Below, piece by piece: positions 24,401 through 33,082 of a DNA stretch of 64,000 nt; the stretch's first letter is position 1, and every line of letters starts with the position of its first letter. A program made the translations under genes and the position numbers. This DNA is from Rubripirellula sp. (lineage in GTDB: Bacteria > Planctomycetota > Planctomycetia > Pirellulales > Pirellulaceae). The DNA is taken from contig JAPKCI010000002.1 in NCBI GenBank assembly GCA_028823035.1, positions 62,001 through 126,000 on the forward strand, in the 5' to 3' direction. The notes beneath the pieces are model-generated. The model was not told the origin of the DNA. It was given only the letters and a program-made list of their open reading frames with translations, and ran no database searches.

Positions 24401-27387
24401 ACTGGACCAAACCAAACGTTACGCAAAACGTCATCAAGCAGCAAGTCGATGAAGCCATGCGGGGTGGATTCAATATCCGGACAACGATGGTTCGCGAAAA
24501 CCGCTCCTACGTGCACACTCAATACGTGAGTGTGCCATGGACCAATAAGCAATTGAGCGTGAAATGGGAGCACATGGTATCCAAACTGGAACCTGGGGCA
24601 AAAGAGAAGTGGACGGCGATCATCACGGGTGCCGATGCGGAAAAGCGGGTCGCCGAAATGGTGGCCACCATGTACGACGCTTCGCTTGATGCTTATCTGC
24701 CTCACTCATGGCCCTCTGCCATCACTGGATTCCGACGAGATCAGTCTTACACGCAATCCTACTTCCAAAACCAGCAAAAGCATCTGCAAACGATTTTCAA
24801 CCATCGGAACACCGCCAGAAAAACTGTTAATTTGAGCTATCGTCACTGGCCGTCCCGAATCAGTCGTAGTCTTGTGAATAATAGTTTTGCGAAAGGCAGA
24901 AAAATGATGCGAGGTGGTGGTGGCGCACGCATGGAAATGATGGCGATGGATGCCGCCGCGCCGGAGAGCGCCATGCTGGGTGCTCCCGAGACGGAGGATC
25001 AGAAGTTGTCAATGGGAAACACGGACAAGAACAATCAAGGCGAAACCAAGTCACCCCAAAAGGCTGATCCGAATCTGTCCTCGGTCACGATTCGTAAAAA
25101 CTTGAACGAGACAGCCTTCTTCTTCCCCAACCTTGTCTCCGATGACGAGGGCGTTGTTCGGATGGAATTCACGATGCCAGAAGCCTTGACTGAATGGCGG
25201 TTCCTCGGCTTTGCCCATGACCAAAAACTACGTTCGGGGTTCCTGACCGGTACCACGGTGACAGCCAAGGACTTGATGGTGCAACCGAACCCACCACGAT
25301 TCCTGCGTGAGGGAGATCAGATCGAGTTTACTGTCAAGGTCAGCAATCAATCAGCGACACAGCAAACCGGCACCGTCCAATTGACTTTTGCTGATGCGAG
25401 AACAAACAAACAAGTCGACTCCAAGATCGGGAACAACAAGCCAAACCAGCAATTCGAACTCGCTGCTGGCGAATCCAAATCCTACTCCTGGCGTTTGAAG
25501 ATTCCGGACGATCTGGGTTTCCTGACCTACAAGGCTGTCGGATCTACCGGAAAACTCGATGATGGCGAGATTGGTTATCTGCCCATTCTGTCACGAAGAA
25601 TCCTTGTCACCGAGTCCTTGCCATTGCCCATTCGAGGACCAGCAACCGATCAATTCACGTTTGAGAAGCTGTTGAAATCGGGTGAGTCGAAGTCATTGAA
25701 GCACCAATCCCTGACCGTGCAAATGACTTCGAACCCGTCATGGTACGCCGTCATGGCCCTGCCGTATTTGATGGAGTACCCGTACCAATGCAGCGAACAA
25801 ACGTTCAATCGACTGTATGCCAACGCATTGGCACGACACATTGCCAACAGTGATCCCAAAATCCACCGCGTTTTCGAACAGTGGCGGAACACCCCGGCAC
25901 TCGACAGTCCATTGCAGAAAAACCAGGATCTGAAATCGTTGATGATCGAGGAAACCCCTTGGTATCGACAGTCGCAAAGTGAAAGTCAGGCACGCCGAGA
26001 TGTCGGAATCCTTTTTGATGACAACCGGCTCGATATGGAAACAAGCAAGGCATTGCTGAAAATCTCACAGATGCAATTACCCGATGGATCCTGGCCGTGG
26101 TTTGCCGGGGGACGGTCCAACAGTTACATCACCCTGTACATCACAACCGGTTTTGGCCGCATGCGTCACCTGGGTGTGGATGTTGATGTCAAGGCAGCCC
26201 TGAAATCGCTGTCGCATCTCGATGCCTGGGCGACGGAGCGATACAACAGAATTAAACCCGAGAACCGCGACGGGAACCATCTGTCTTCAACCATTGCACT
26301 CTATCTGTACGGTCGAAGTTTCTTTCTGAAAGATCAACCTGTCGGACAGCAAAACAAAGTGGCGTTCGATTTCTGGGTATCGCAGGCCAAAGCTCATTGG
26401 CTCGCACTGGGTTACCGACAATCGCAGGCACATCTTGCCATTGCCTTGAAACGTCTTGACGAAACAGAAACGGCCAAAGCAATCATGGCTTCCATCAAAG
26501 AGCATTCCGTCACCGATGACGAAATGGGAATGTTCTGGCGTGACACCGAATTGTCCTGGTGGTGGTACCGAGCACCCATCGAAACTCAGGCCATGATGAT
26601 TGAAGCGTTTGACGAAGTCATGAACGATCAGAAATCAGTCGAGGACTGCAAAGTCTGGTTGCTCAAACAGAAACAGACCCAGGATTGGAAAACCACCAAG
26701 GCGACCGCTGATGCAGTCTACTCGCTGCTACTGCGTGGCAGCGACCTGCTGGCATCTGATGAAATCGTTCAGGTCTCTCTGGCTGGAAAACAGATCAAGC
26801 CGCAGGACATCGAAGCGGGGACTGGATTCTACGAAGCTCGGATCGTCGGTTCGGATGTCAAAGCAAAACAGGGCAACATCGTCGTCAAGAAAGAGGACAA
26901 GGGCGTCGCGTGGGGAAGTGTCCACTGGCAATACATGGAGGACATGTCCAAGGTCACCGCCTATGAGGGCACGCCCCTAACACTGACCAAGGAACTGTTC
27001 ATTAAAAAGAACACTGCCAGCGGCCCCGAACTCGAACCCGTCAAGGGTCCGGTCGCGGTAGGTGATGAACTTGTAGTCCGCGTTGTGCTGCGGACCGATC
27101 GAGACATGGAATACATCCACCTGAAAGACTACCGAGGCAGTGGCACAGAGCCAGTCAACGTACTGTCTCGCTACAAGTTTCAGGATGGACTCGCCTATTA
27201 CGAGTCGACCCGAGACACGGCCAGCCACTTCTTCATCGACTACCTTCCAAAAGGTACCTACGTCTTTGAATATTCAACCCGTGTACAACTGCGAGGCAAA
27301 TACCAGACTGGTGTCGCCGAGATTCGGTGCATGTACGCACCTGAGTTCAATAGTCATTCCGCGAGCCTGCCCATCAGCGTGGAATAG
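21430..27387 (+). CDS. Bacterial alpha-2-macroglobulin family protein with thioester motif
   Basis: This giant exported protein (1,985 residues from the GTG at 21430; the frame is open from a GTG at 21352) begins with a signal-like segment, RSRKLLSTLAALLGISILLA. An alpha-helical N-terminal region precedes the macroglobulin domains; the MG2-like stretch includes MLFADRSIYRPGQTIQYKG. A low-complexity Met/Gly/Ala/Glu-rich stretch (from about residue 1157) sits just before NETAFFFPNLVSDDEG, where a protease bait region would be expected. The complement-like domain carries the thioester motif CSEQ (Cys about residue 1454, in YPYQCSEQTFNRL). Such proteins trap attacking proteases in the periplasm. 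No penicillin-binding protein 1C gene adjoins, unlike in enterobacteria. The alternative start at 21352 would bury the signal peptide. Confidence 0.9.
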   Translation: MSRSRKLLSTLAALLGISILLAASPNEADWKQVQDAMNRGLPKTAIEKLDPIIQQATKSKNYDEAIKAIAMKISLEGDIQGGKAEEKITRMRAAIKKAPNEMKPAMDAILANWFWNYFQQNQWRFMNRTQVDAPPGKDITTWDLTQILSEIDTQFQKALAQPAKLKAIPIATYDELLEKGTAPDSYRPTLFDFLAHNAIDFYASGAQAGNRQQDAFDLAAESPVFGSTADFINWNPETNDKSSLTLRAIKLYQQLLAFHKADAEQSAFLDNDLARLRFGHNKAFGEEKTSRYKAALVRFADQHADSVISSRALHQLATVIQGEGDFVKAHEIATTGMNRFPDSIGGRSCFNLIQSIEAWQIRVTTERVWNDPRPTIDVYYRNATKIYFRMVPYRFDDYIKASRWSPEQLDGNARKDLLARKPVFAWSADLPATEDYKERLERIPSPDDLASGSYYLIASHNKAFSETDNQISFCEVWESKLAVIIRNNPGRGFLDGFVLDAKTGDPIGEATVQVWRRERNRYIALPNATSDPDGLFKVNVPDRQQIMFLVNHEDQSLATFTGITSYKNKPQTKREQTMLFADRSIYRPGQTIQYKGICMSFDTATNDYHTLDKRNVTLVFSDRNGKEIELKKHRTNDYGGFNGSVTAPRDRLMGRMMLRVQNGPTGSAAVTVEEYKRPKFQVELEAPEQATKLNADVQIAGSANAYTGAAINDAKVTWRVVRNVQYPVWWFSRCWWMPPQQGGSQEIAHGTTTTNANGKFNITFKATPDLQVLKESEPTFRYTIHADVTDSTGETRSGDRNVNVGYTALSASITPPQWLTADKAIELSIRTTTLDGEPQAASGTLQVYEVVQPDKVTRASLSGRYYGPPTVERTPDPSNPNSWPVGEMLEELDFETAANGITNVATELSAGIYRVKLKTKDRYGAPVTAEAQLQVLAPKAAKLAIKIPNLYAAPTQTIEPGNEYFAIWGSGYARAKAYIEVMHQGKLLQKYWTKPNVTQNVIKQQVDEAMRGGFNIRTTMVRENRSYVHTQYVSVPWTNKQLSVKWEHMVSKLEPGAKEKWTAIITGADAEKRVAEMVATMYDASLDAYLPHSWPSAITGFRRDQSYTQSYFQNQQKHLQTIFNHRNTARKTVNLSYRHWPSRISRSLVNNSFAKGRKMMRGGGGARMEMMAMDAAAPESAMLGAPETEDQKLSMGNTDKNNQGETKSPQKADPNLSSVTIRKNLNETAFFFPNLVSDDEGVVRMEFTMPEALTEWRFLGFAHDQKLRSGFLTGTTVTAKDLMVQPNPPRFLREGDQIEFTVKVSNQSATQQTGTVQLTFADARTNKQVDSKIGNNKPNQQFELAAGESKSYSWRLKIPDDLGFLTYKAVGSTGKLDDGEIGYLPILSRRILVTESLPLPIRGPATDQFTFEKLLKSGESKSLKHQSLTVQMTSNPSWYAVMALPYLMEYPYQCSEQTFNRLYANALARHIANSDPKIHRVFEQWRNTPALDSPLQKNQDLKSLMIEETPWYRQSQSESQARRDVGILFDDNRLDMETSKALLKISQMQLPDGSWPWFAGGRSNSYITLYITTGFGRMRHLGVDVDVKAALKSLSHLDAWATERYNRIKPENRDGNHLSSTIALYLYGRSFFLKDQPVGQQNKVAFDFWVSQAKAHWLALGYRQSQAHLAIALKRLDETETAKAIMASIKEHSVTDDEMGMFWRDTELSWWWYRAPIETQAMMIEAFDEVMNDQKSVEDCKVWLLKQKQTQDWKTTKATADAVYSLLLRGSDLLASDEIVQVSLAGKQIKPQDIEAGTGFYEARIVGSDVKAKQGNIVVKKEDKGVAWGSVHWQYMEDMSKVTAYEGTPLTLTKELFIKKNTASGPELEPVKGPVAVGDELVVRVVLRTDRDMEYIHLKDYRGSGTEPVNVLSRYKFQDGLAYYESTRDTASHFFIDYLPKGTYVFEYSTRVQLRGKYQTGVAEIRCMYAPEFNSHSASLPISVE

Positions 27388-27420
27388 GCCCTGATTGGCA
27401 TCCCCGGCTTGGCATTCTTA

Positions 27421-27444
27421 GTTCCTTCCCGATGGGGAAGGAAC
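27421..27444. terminator. Bidirectional terminator-like hairpin
   Basis: A perfect 10-bp stem (GTTCCTTCCC / GGGAAGGAAC) with loop GATG lies in the 67-base gap between the convergent macroglobulin gene and glpF. There is no T tract on either side, so function is inferred from strength and position. Confidence 0.6.
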
Positions 27445-27454
27445 GGGCGGAGTT

Positions 27455-28204
27455 CTAAATTGAAATCAACTTGAACACCAAGGCTGCCAGAATCGCACCT
27501 GCCAGCGGTCCGGCAACCGGTACCCAGGCGTAACTCCAATCACTATCCCGCTTACCCGGAATTTTCAACAACGCATGGATAATTCGCGGCCCAAGGTCGC
27601 GAGCCGGATTGATTGCGTATCCCGTGGTACCGCCAAGCGACATACCAATCCCAAACACCAACAAGCCCACCGGTAGTAACCCGAGGGACCCCAAACCCAA
27701 GGTTGGATCCGAAGCAGCTGGCTCAGTCCCGTGCACCAACTCGGGGGCAGCGATCAGAAAAATCGGGAGTATCAAAGCAAAGGTCCCGACCATCTCACAA
27801 AAGAAAGCTTGGACTGAGTTGCGAATATTGGGTGCCGTCGAGAAACAGGCAAGCTTGGCATCGGCATCCGACGTGACATGAAAATGCTCGCGGTAAAACA
27901 GATAGACCAGAGTCGCTCCGACCATCGCCCCTGCGAATTGGGCAAGAATGTATCCAGCACCTGTCGAGAGTGTCTCAACACCCTGGAGCATGAGCGCCAC
28001 GGTAACAGCAGGATTGAGTTGAGCACCGCTATACTCATAGCTGCAGAATGCGCCGACATACACAGCGACACCCCAACCCGCTGATATCACAATCCAACCG
28101 GCATCGTGCCCTTTGGTGCGTGTCAGCAGAACATTGGCGACGACACCATTTCCAAACAGAATCAACAGCATGGTTCCAATGAATTCAGCAACGTACGGAC
28201 TCAT
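27455..28204 (-). CDS. glpF: Glycerol uptake facilitator (aquaglyceroporin)
   Basis: This is a 249-residue six-helix MIP-family channel in the inner membrane. The two half-helix pore motifs are NPAVTVAL in the first half and NPARDLGPR in the second. The Asp after NPAR is the mark of glycerol-conducting members as opposed to water-specific aquaporins. It is the last gene of a glpK-glpD-glpF unit on the minus strand, starting 41 bases after glpD. Glycerol entering here would be phosphorylated by GlpK and oxidised by GlpD. Confidence 0.93.
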   Translation of the reverse strand: MSPYVAEFIGTMLLILFGNGVVANVLLTRTKGHDAGWIVISAGWGVAVYVGAFCSYEYSGAQLNPAVTVALMLQGVETLSTGAGYILAQFAGAMVGATLVYLFYREHFHVTSDADAKLACFSTAPNIRNSVQAFFCEMVGTFALILPIFLIAAPELVHGTEPAASDPTLGLGSLGLLPVGLLVFGIGMSLGGTTGYAINPARDLGPRIIHALLKIPGKRDSDWSYAWVPVAGPLAGAILAALVFKLISI

Positions 28205-28245
28205 GTTTCCCTCGGTGAATAGCGGTCATTTTCGTTCGCGCCCCT

Positions 28246-29811
28246 TCAGGACGCCGGTAGATAGTTTTCTGCAACCAGACGAAACTCGTTCACCTGATTT
28301 TCACACCACTCGCTGTCATGGCCAAGTTCCTCAGCCAACAAAGCGGCGACGTCCGGAGCCATGGCAACTGCCGCTCGGGAATCAAGAAATAAAGCCCGGG
28401 TCCGCCTCGCCAGCACATCCTCGACAGTTCGCGCCATCTCCTGCCGTACAGCCCAGATGACTTGCGCTGGTGTGATGCCAAATGCGGCTGACATTGGTTT
28501 CGCCAGCGTCGGTTGGTCTCGTTCCAATTGTTGGATATGTGCAAGGTCCGTTCCATAAACAGCACGTTCATCGGTCACAACAACTTTGTCCGACGCGCCA
28601 TGTAACCTGTAATTCTCTGTGCTGCATGGCTGAGCCTTCAGTTGGTGCAACTGAATCGCTTTATCCACGCAATCTTCGGCCATTTTCCGGACTGTCGTCC
28701 ACTTGCCACCAGCGATCGTGATCAAGCCAGCCGTCGATACCCGAATGACATGGTCACGGGACAGCGATGCTGTTCGTGCAGACTTGTCACCCTTGACCAG
28801 AGGTCGCACACCCGTGAAATAACCAAGCACGTCGTCGGGTTCAGGTGCTCGTTCAAGGTAATCAGCCGCAGTCGTGAGCAGAAACTGTATTTCGTCTTGC
28901 TGTGGCTTAGGTTCGAGGCAGGCTTCGGCAATCGGCGTGTCGGTTGTCCCAATGATGACATGTTCATGCCACGGGATAATGAAGATTACTCTTCCGTCCG
29001 AGGTCTTTGGCACAATCATCGCCGTTGCGCCCGGGTAAAGAGCACGTGGCAAAACCAGATGCACCCCCTGACTCGGTGCAATCATGGATTCCTGCGTGGA
29101 ATCTTCCATTGCGCGGATCGCATCGCTGAATGGCCCAGCAGCATTAATCACAGCTCGGCCTTCGATTCTCGCCTCCTCTCCCGACTCGGCATCACAAACA
29201 CAGACACCCTCAATGCGTTGATCTTGACCACGAATCAAACTGGTCACCCGCATATAATTTAAAAGACACGCCCCTGCATCATGCCCTGTTCGCACCATGC
29301 TGATCAACAATCGAGCATCATCGAATTGGCCATCGTGATACAGAACTCCACCCTTGAGTCGATCCCTGCTCAGCACCGGCACGGCTTGCATCGTTTGGGA
29401 AACCGAAAGATTACGCGAGCGCCCAAAACTGTTGCCCACGGCAAGAAAGTCATAGACCTTCAATCCCGTTCCGTAGAAAAAACGCTGCCACCAACTTCGA
29501 CATGGAATCACAAATGGCAAGTCATGAACCAGATGTGGTGCGTTTAATCTCAGTAAAGTGCGTTCCCTCAGGGCATCACGGACAAGTGTGATGTTGCCCT
29601 GTTGCAGATAACGGACCCCACCATGAACCAGTTTGGTACTGCGACTGGATGTCCCTTTTCCAAAATCTGACTGCTCGACCAGAACAACACTCAATCCACG
29701 AATCGCTGCGTCCATGGCGACAGCCACGCCAGTGGCTCCACCTCCGATCACAACCACATCCCACGCACCCTCGTGAGCATGAAAGCGTTTCAGAGCATCC
29801 GCGCGATCCAT
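28246..29811 (-). CDS. glpD: Aerobic glycerol-3-phosphate dehydrogenase
   Basis: This FAD-dependent membrane-associated enzyme oxidises glycerol 3-phosphate to dihydroxyacetone phosphate and passes electrons to quinone. The N-terminus carries the FAD motif DVVVIGGGATGVAVAMDAA. Family signatures are FGKGTSSRSTKLVHGGVRYL, HDLPFVIPC and, late, TIAGGKWTTVRKMAED, and a C-terminal helical domain follows. I place the start at the ATG at 29811 (MDRADALKRF), eleven bases after the glpK stop; the frame is open to 29841, which would overlap glpK. About 521 residues, normal for GlpD. Confidence 0.95.
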   Translation of the reverse strand: MDRADALKRFHAHEGAWDVVVIGGGATGVAVAMDAAIRGLSVVLVEQSDFGKGTSSRSTKLVHGGVRYLQQGNITLVRDALRERTLLRLNAPHLVHDLPFVIPCRSWWQRFFYGTGLKVYDFLAVGNSFGRSRNLSVSQTMQAVPVLSRDRLKGGVLYHDGQFDDARLLISMVRTGHDAGACLLNYMRVTSLIRGQDQRIEGVCVCDAESGEEARIEGRAVINAAGPFSDAIRAMEDSTQESMIAPSQGVHLVLPRALYPGATAMIVPKTSDGRVIFIIPWHEHVIIGTTDTPIAEACLEPKPQQDEIQFLLTTAADYLERAPEPDDVLGYFTGVRPLVKGDKSARTASLSRDHVIRVSTAGLITIAGGKWTTVRKMAEDCVDKAIQLHQLKAQPCSTENYRLHGASDKVVVTDERAVYGTDLAHIQQLERDQPTLAKPMSAAFGITPAQVIWAVRQEMARTVEDVLARRTRALFLDSRAAVAMAPDVAALLAEELGHDSEWCENQVNEFRLVAENYLPAS

Positions 29812-29822
29812 TCCTGATTGAC

Positions 29823-31316
29823 TCACGAGGCTGGTTCCCAATTACCGGCACGACCCAACGCGTCCTGCCAGCGACCACGTCGATAGGTAACTTCGTCAGC
29901 CGACATCGACGGTTCGAACACGCGATCCGTCTGCCACACACTCGCGATTTCGGTCGTGCTGTTCCAAAAACCGACGGCCAGACCTGCAAGAAACGCTGCC
30001 CCCAGAGCCGTTGTCTCGATGACCTTCGGGCGAATCACAGGAACCTGGGAGATATCGGACTGAAACTGCATCAACAGATCATTGGCTGATGCGCCACCAT
30101 CAACTCGCAATTCTGTCATCGGCATCCCCGAATCGGTCTTCATGGCATCCAGAACATCTGCCACCTGAAATGCGATTCCCTCCAGTGCGGCTCTGGCAAT
30201 ATGGGCACGCGTCGTGCCGCGTGTGATGCCAACAATTGCACCACGTGCATAGGCATCCCAATAAGGTGCCCCAAGACCTGCGAAGGCGGGGACCATGTAT
30301 ACCCCGTCACTATCGGACACACTCGCCGCTAACGTCTCGACCTCGGGCGCCGAGTCAATCATCTGCAGGCCATCCCGTAGCCATTGCACGGCAGCTCCGG
30401 CGATAAAAACACTTCCCTCCAGTGCATACTGGCGGCCCTGATCCAGGCCGCAAGCCACGGTGGTCAGTAGTTTGCTCTTGGACGGCACAGGCGTGTCACC
30501 CACATTCATCAACATGAAACAGCCGGTTCCGTAAGTATTCTTGGCCATCCCATGCTCAGTACAGTTTTGCCCAAACAGAGCGGACTGTTGGTCTCCTGCA
30601 GCCCCACCAAGCTTGATCGAAGCCCCCAACAAATCAGCATCCGACTCACCATACAGATGGCTCGATGGCAAGACTTCTGGCAACATCGACATTGGAATCC
30701 CGAACAAGTCGAGCAAGTCATCATCCCACTGGCAGGTTTCGATATTCAACAACATGGTGCGTGAGGCGTTGGTGACATCGGTGGCGTGCACTCGTCCACC
30801 GGTCAGGTTCCAGAGCAACCAACTGTCGATCGTTCCGAATACCAATTCGCCCCGCTCTGCCCTGCCCCGCGCGTCAGGGACATTGTCAAGAATCCAGCGG
30901 ATCTTGGTGGCGCAGAAATAAGCATCAATCAGTAACCCTGTCTTGGCCTGCACCTGCTCAGAATGTCCTGCCTCCCGCAGCGCATCACAGTACGGCGCCG
31001 TGCGACGATCCTGCCAAACAATGGCGTTCGCGATGGGCTGACCCGTGGCACGATCCCAGACGACGGTTGTTTCTCTCTGATTGGTAATTCCAATCGCGAC
31101 AACGTCATCAGCCGACACACCAGTCTGATCCAGCACTTCACGTCCGACGGCCAATTGGGTCTGCCAAATTTCATTGGCGTCATGCTCGACCCAACCCGAC
31201 GCGGGATAATGCTGTTCAAATTCCCTCTGTGCGACACCGACTATCGACCCACTGTGATCAAACAGAATCGCACGGGAACTGGTCGTCCCTTGATCAAATG
31301 CCATCACTACTTGCAT
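29823..31316 (-). CDS. glpK: Glycerol kinase
   Basis: This FGGY-family kinase forms sn-glycerol 3-phosphate from glycerol and ATP. The ATG at 31316 gives the family-typical start [20 protein letters not shown]; the frame is open to 31349. Landmarks include [44 protein letters not shown] and the second FGGY signature region around [20 protein letters not shown]. The length, 497 residues, is standard. It heads the glp operon on the minus strand, and a 218-base divergent region separates it from a sulfatase gene. No glpR-type repressor is nearby. Confidence 0.96.
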   Translation of the reverse strand: MQVVMAFDQGTTSSRAILFDHSGSIVGVAQREFEQHYPASGWVEHDANEIWQTQLAVGREVLDQTGVSADDVVAIGITNQRETTVVWDRATGQPIANAIVWQDRRTAPYCDALREAGHSEQVQAKTGLLIDAYFCATKIRWILDNVPDARGRAERGELVFGTIDSWLLWNLTGGRVHATDVTNASRTMLLNIETCQWDDDLLDLFGIPMSMLPEVLPSSHLYGESDADLLGASIKLGGAAGDQQSALFGQNCTEHGMAKNTYGTGCFMLMNVGDTPVPSKSKLLTTVACGLDQGRQYALEGSVFIAGAAVQWLRDGLQMIDSAPEVETLAASVSDSDGVYMVPAFAGLGAPYWDAYARGAIVGITRGTTRAHIARAALEGIAFQVADVLDAMKTDSGMPMTELRVDGGASANDLLMQFQSDISQVPVIRPKVIETTALGAAFLAGLAVGFWNSTTEIASVWQTDRVFEPSMSADEVTYRRGRWQDALGRAGNWEPAS

Positions 31317-31534
31317 GAGTTGTCCTCGCTGTTGACCCTGACTGGGCATGATTATTCTGTATCTGCTGCGGCCCCGAAAAAATCCCCGCTGGCATCCTGA
31401 TCACTGATCCGGTAGGCACCCAGTTCAGGCCACCGGCTGTCATGTCAACAGAATCGGTCATTCTGGTAGGCATCGCGTTGGTCATCAGACTAACATTTAT
31501 GGATTCCTCCATGTCCTCCAGCCGTATAAAACTT

Positions 31535-33010
31535 ATGAGAACCCTTTGTTTCGCTGTTGCAAGCCTTGCTCTGATAACGACCACGCTGGCGTCAGAATCA
31601 ACCAGACCCAATGTGCTATTCATTTCGATTGACGACCTGAATGACTGGCTAGGTTGTTACGGCGGACATCCCCAGGTGCAAACGCCCCACATTGATCGTT
31701 TGGCGCAACAGGGCGTGCTGTTTTCAAACGCGCACTGTCAGGCACCGATTTGTAATCCTTCGCGGGTAAGCATGTTTCTGGGAAAGCTGCCATCCACAAC
31801 GGGCATGTATTTTCTTGGACCCAACTTTCGAACGGTCGAACCAACGCGTAGCGATCAAACTTTGTTTCAGACCTTTCGCGACCATGGATACTTTGTCTCA
31901 ACCCGGGGGAAAATTTTCCACGGAAAAGCAGATACTGCTTCGTTTGATCATGTTGAAAAATCGACGGGTTGGAGACGAGGGTCTGAAAAGTTGCGGTACA
32001 CACTGGCCAAGACACACCCACTCTGGGACTGGGGCCAGGTTGACGTCCCCGATGAAGAACAGCGGGATTACCAGACAGCGGCGTGGGCCGCACAGGAACT
32101 ACCCAAGCTGGCCGCCGGGGAGAAGCCTTTTTTTCTGGCCGTGGGATTTCACCTTCCCCATGTACCAATCTATGCCTCGAAACGCTGGTTCGACCTGTAT
32201 CCCCTGGATAGCTTGCAGTTGCCTGAGACGGTAACCGTCGATCGTGATGACCTTCCTGAAATCGCAAAACAACTGACGTTAAACCCGACAGCACCGCGAC
32301 ATTCCTGGATGGTCGAGAGTGGTGAGTGGAAACACGCCGTGCGATCTTACCTGGCTGCCAACAGTTTTGTTGACCACATGGTAGGCATGCTGTTAAAAAG
32401 CCTCGCTAACAGCGATGCAGCCGACAATACCATCGTTGTTCTCTGGAGCGATCATGGTTTTCACCTCGGAGAAAAGCTTCGCTGGGCCAAACGCACACTT
32501 TGGGAAGAAACAACCCGCGTTCCCTTGATCTTTGCAGGACCGGGTATTGCTACAGATCAGTTATGCCCTCGACCAGTCGGACTGATTGATGTTTTCCCGA
32601 CGCTACTGGATTTAGCCAGCCTTCCCCCAAGGGCGGACCTCGAAGGTAAAAGCCTGCAACCACTTCTTAAGAATCCCAAAGCAAAATGGAATCGTCCGAC
32701 AATTTGCACGTTTGGACCCAACAACCATAGTTTGCGTGGTGAACGCTACCGATACACTCTTTACGCCGACGGTAGCGAAGAACTTTATGACCACATGAAT
32801 GATCCCAATGAATGGAATAACCTGCTAGCGATCAAAGAACCCGGCGTGGAACATCGACAAGTTGCCGATCGCTTGAAACACTGGTTGCCAACCTACAACG
32901 CTGATCCAGTCGCAGGCAGCGCTGGATCCGACTCGCCCATCTACGGTGAAGGGAAAATCTCACTGAGTGAGGCGATGAAGAGAGGAGAAGCCAAACGAAA
33001 AGCAAAGTAA
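31535..33010 (+). CDS. Secreted sulfatase, iduronate-2-sulfatase-like
   Basis: This 491-residue exported sulfatase starts at the ATG at 31535 (signal peptide MRTLCFAVASLALITTTLAS); the frame is open from 31442 but the longer form would mask the signal. The metal site NVLFISIDDLNDWLGCYGG and the spacing up to CNPSR (formylglycine Cys at about residue 73) resemble the iduronate-2-sulfatase group. Late motifs are VLWSDHGFHLGEK and KRTLWEETTRVPLIF. The substrate is probably a sulfated polysaccharide, but this is inferred from the family. It is not in an operon: it diverges from glpK and converges with the redoxin/PHM gene. Confidence 0.92.
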   Translation: MRTLCFAVASLALITTTLASESTRPNVLFISIDDLNDWLGCYGGHPQVQTPHIDRLAQQGVLFSNAHCQAPICNPSRVSMFLGKLPSTTGMYFLGPNFRTVEPTRSDQTLFQTFRDHGYFVSTRGKIFHGKADTASFDHVEKSTGWRRGSEKLRYTLAKTHPLWDWGQVDVPDEEQRDYQTAAWAAQELPKLAAGEKPFFLAVGFHLPHVPIYASKRWFDLYPLDSLQLPETVTVDRDDLPEIAKQLTLNPTAPRHSWMVESGEWKHAVRSYLAANSFVDHMVGMLLKSLANSDAADNTIVVLWSDHGFHLGEKLRWAKRTLWEETTRVPLIFAGPGIATDQLCPRPVGLIDVFPTLLDLASLPPRADLEGKSLQPLLKNPKAKWNRPTICTFGPNNHSLRGERYRYTLYADGSEELYDHMNDPNEWNNLLAIKEPGVEHRQVADRLKHWLPTYNADPVAGSAGSDSPIYGEGKISLSEAMKRGEAKRKAK

Positions 33011-33082
33011 CGTCCATGGACGATCCGCTTTTAAGGCATTCGCACTCCACCACTTATAAGCACTGACAACACAACCCTTGAG

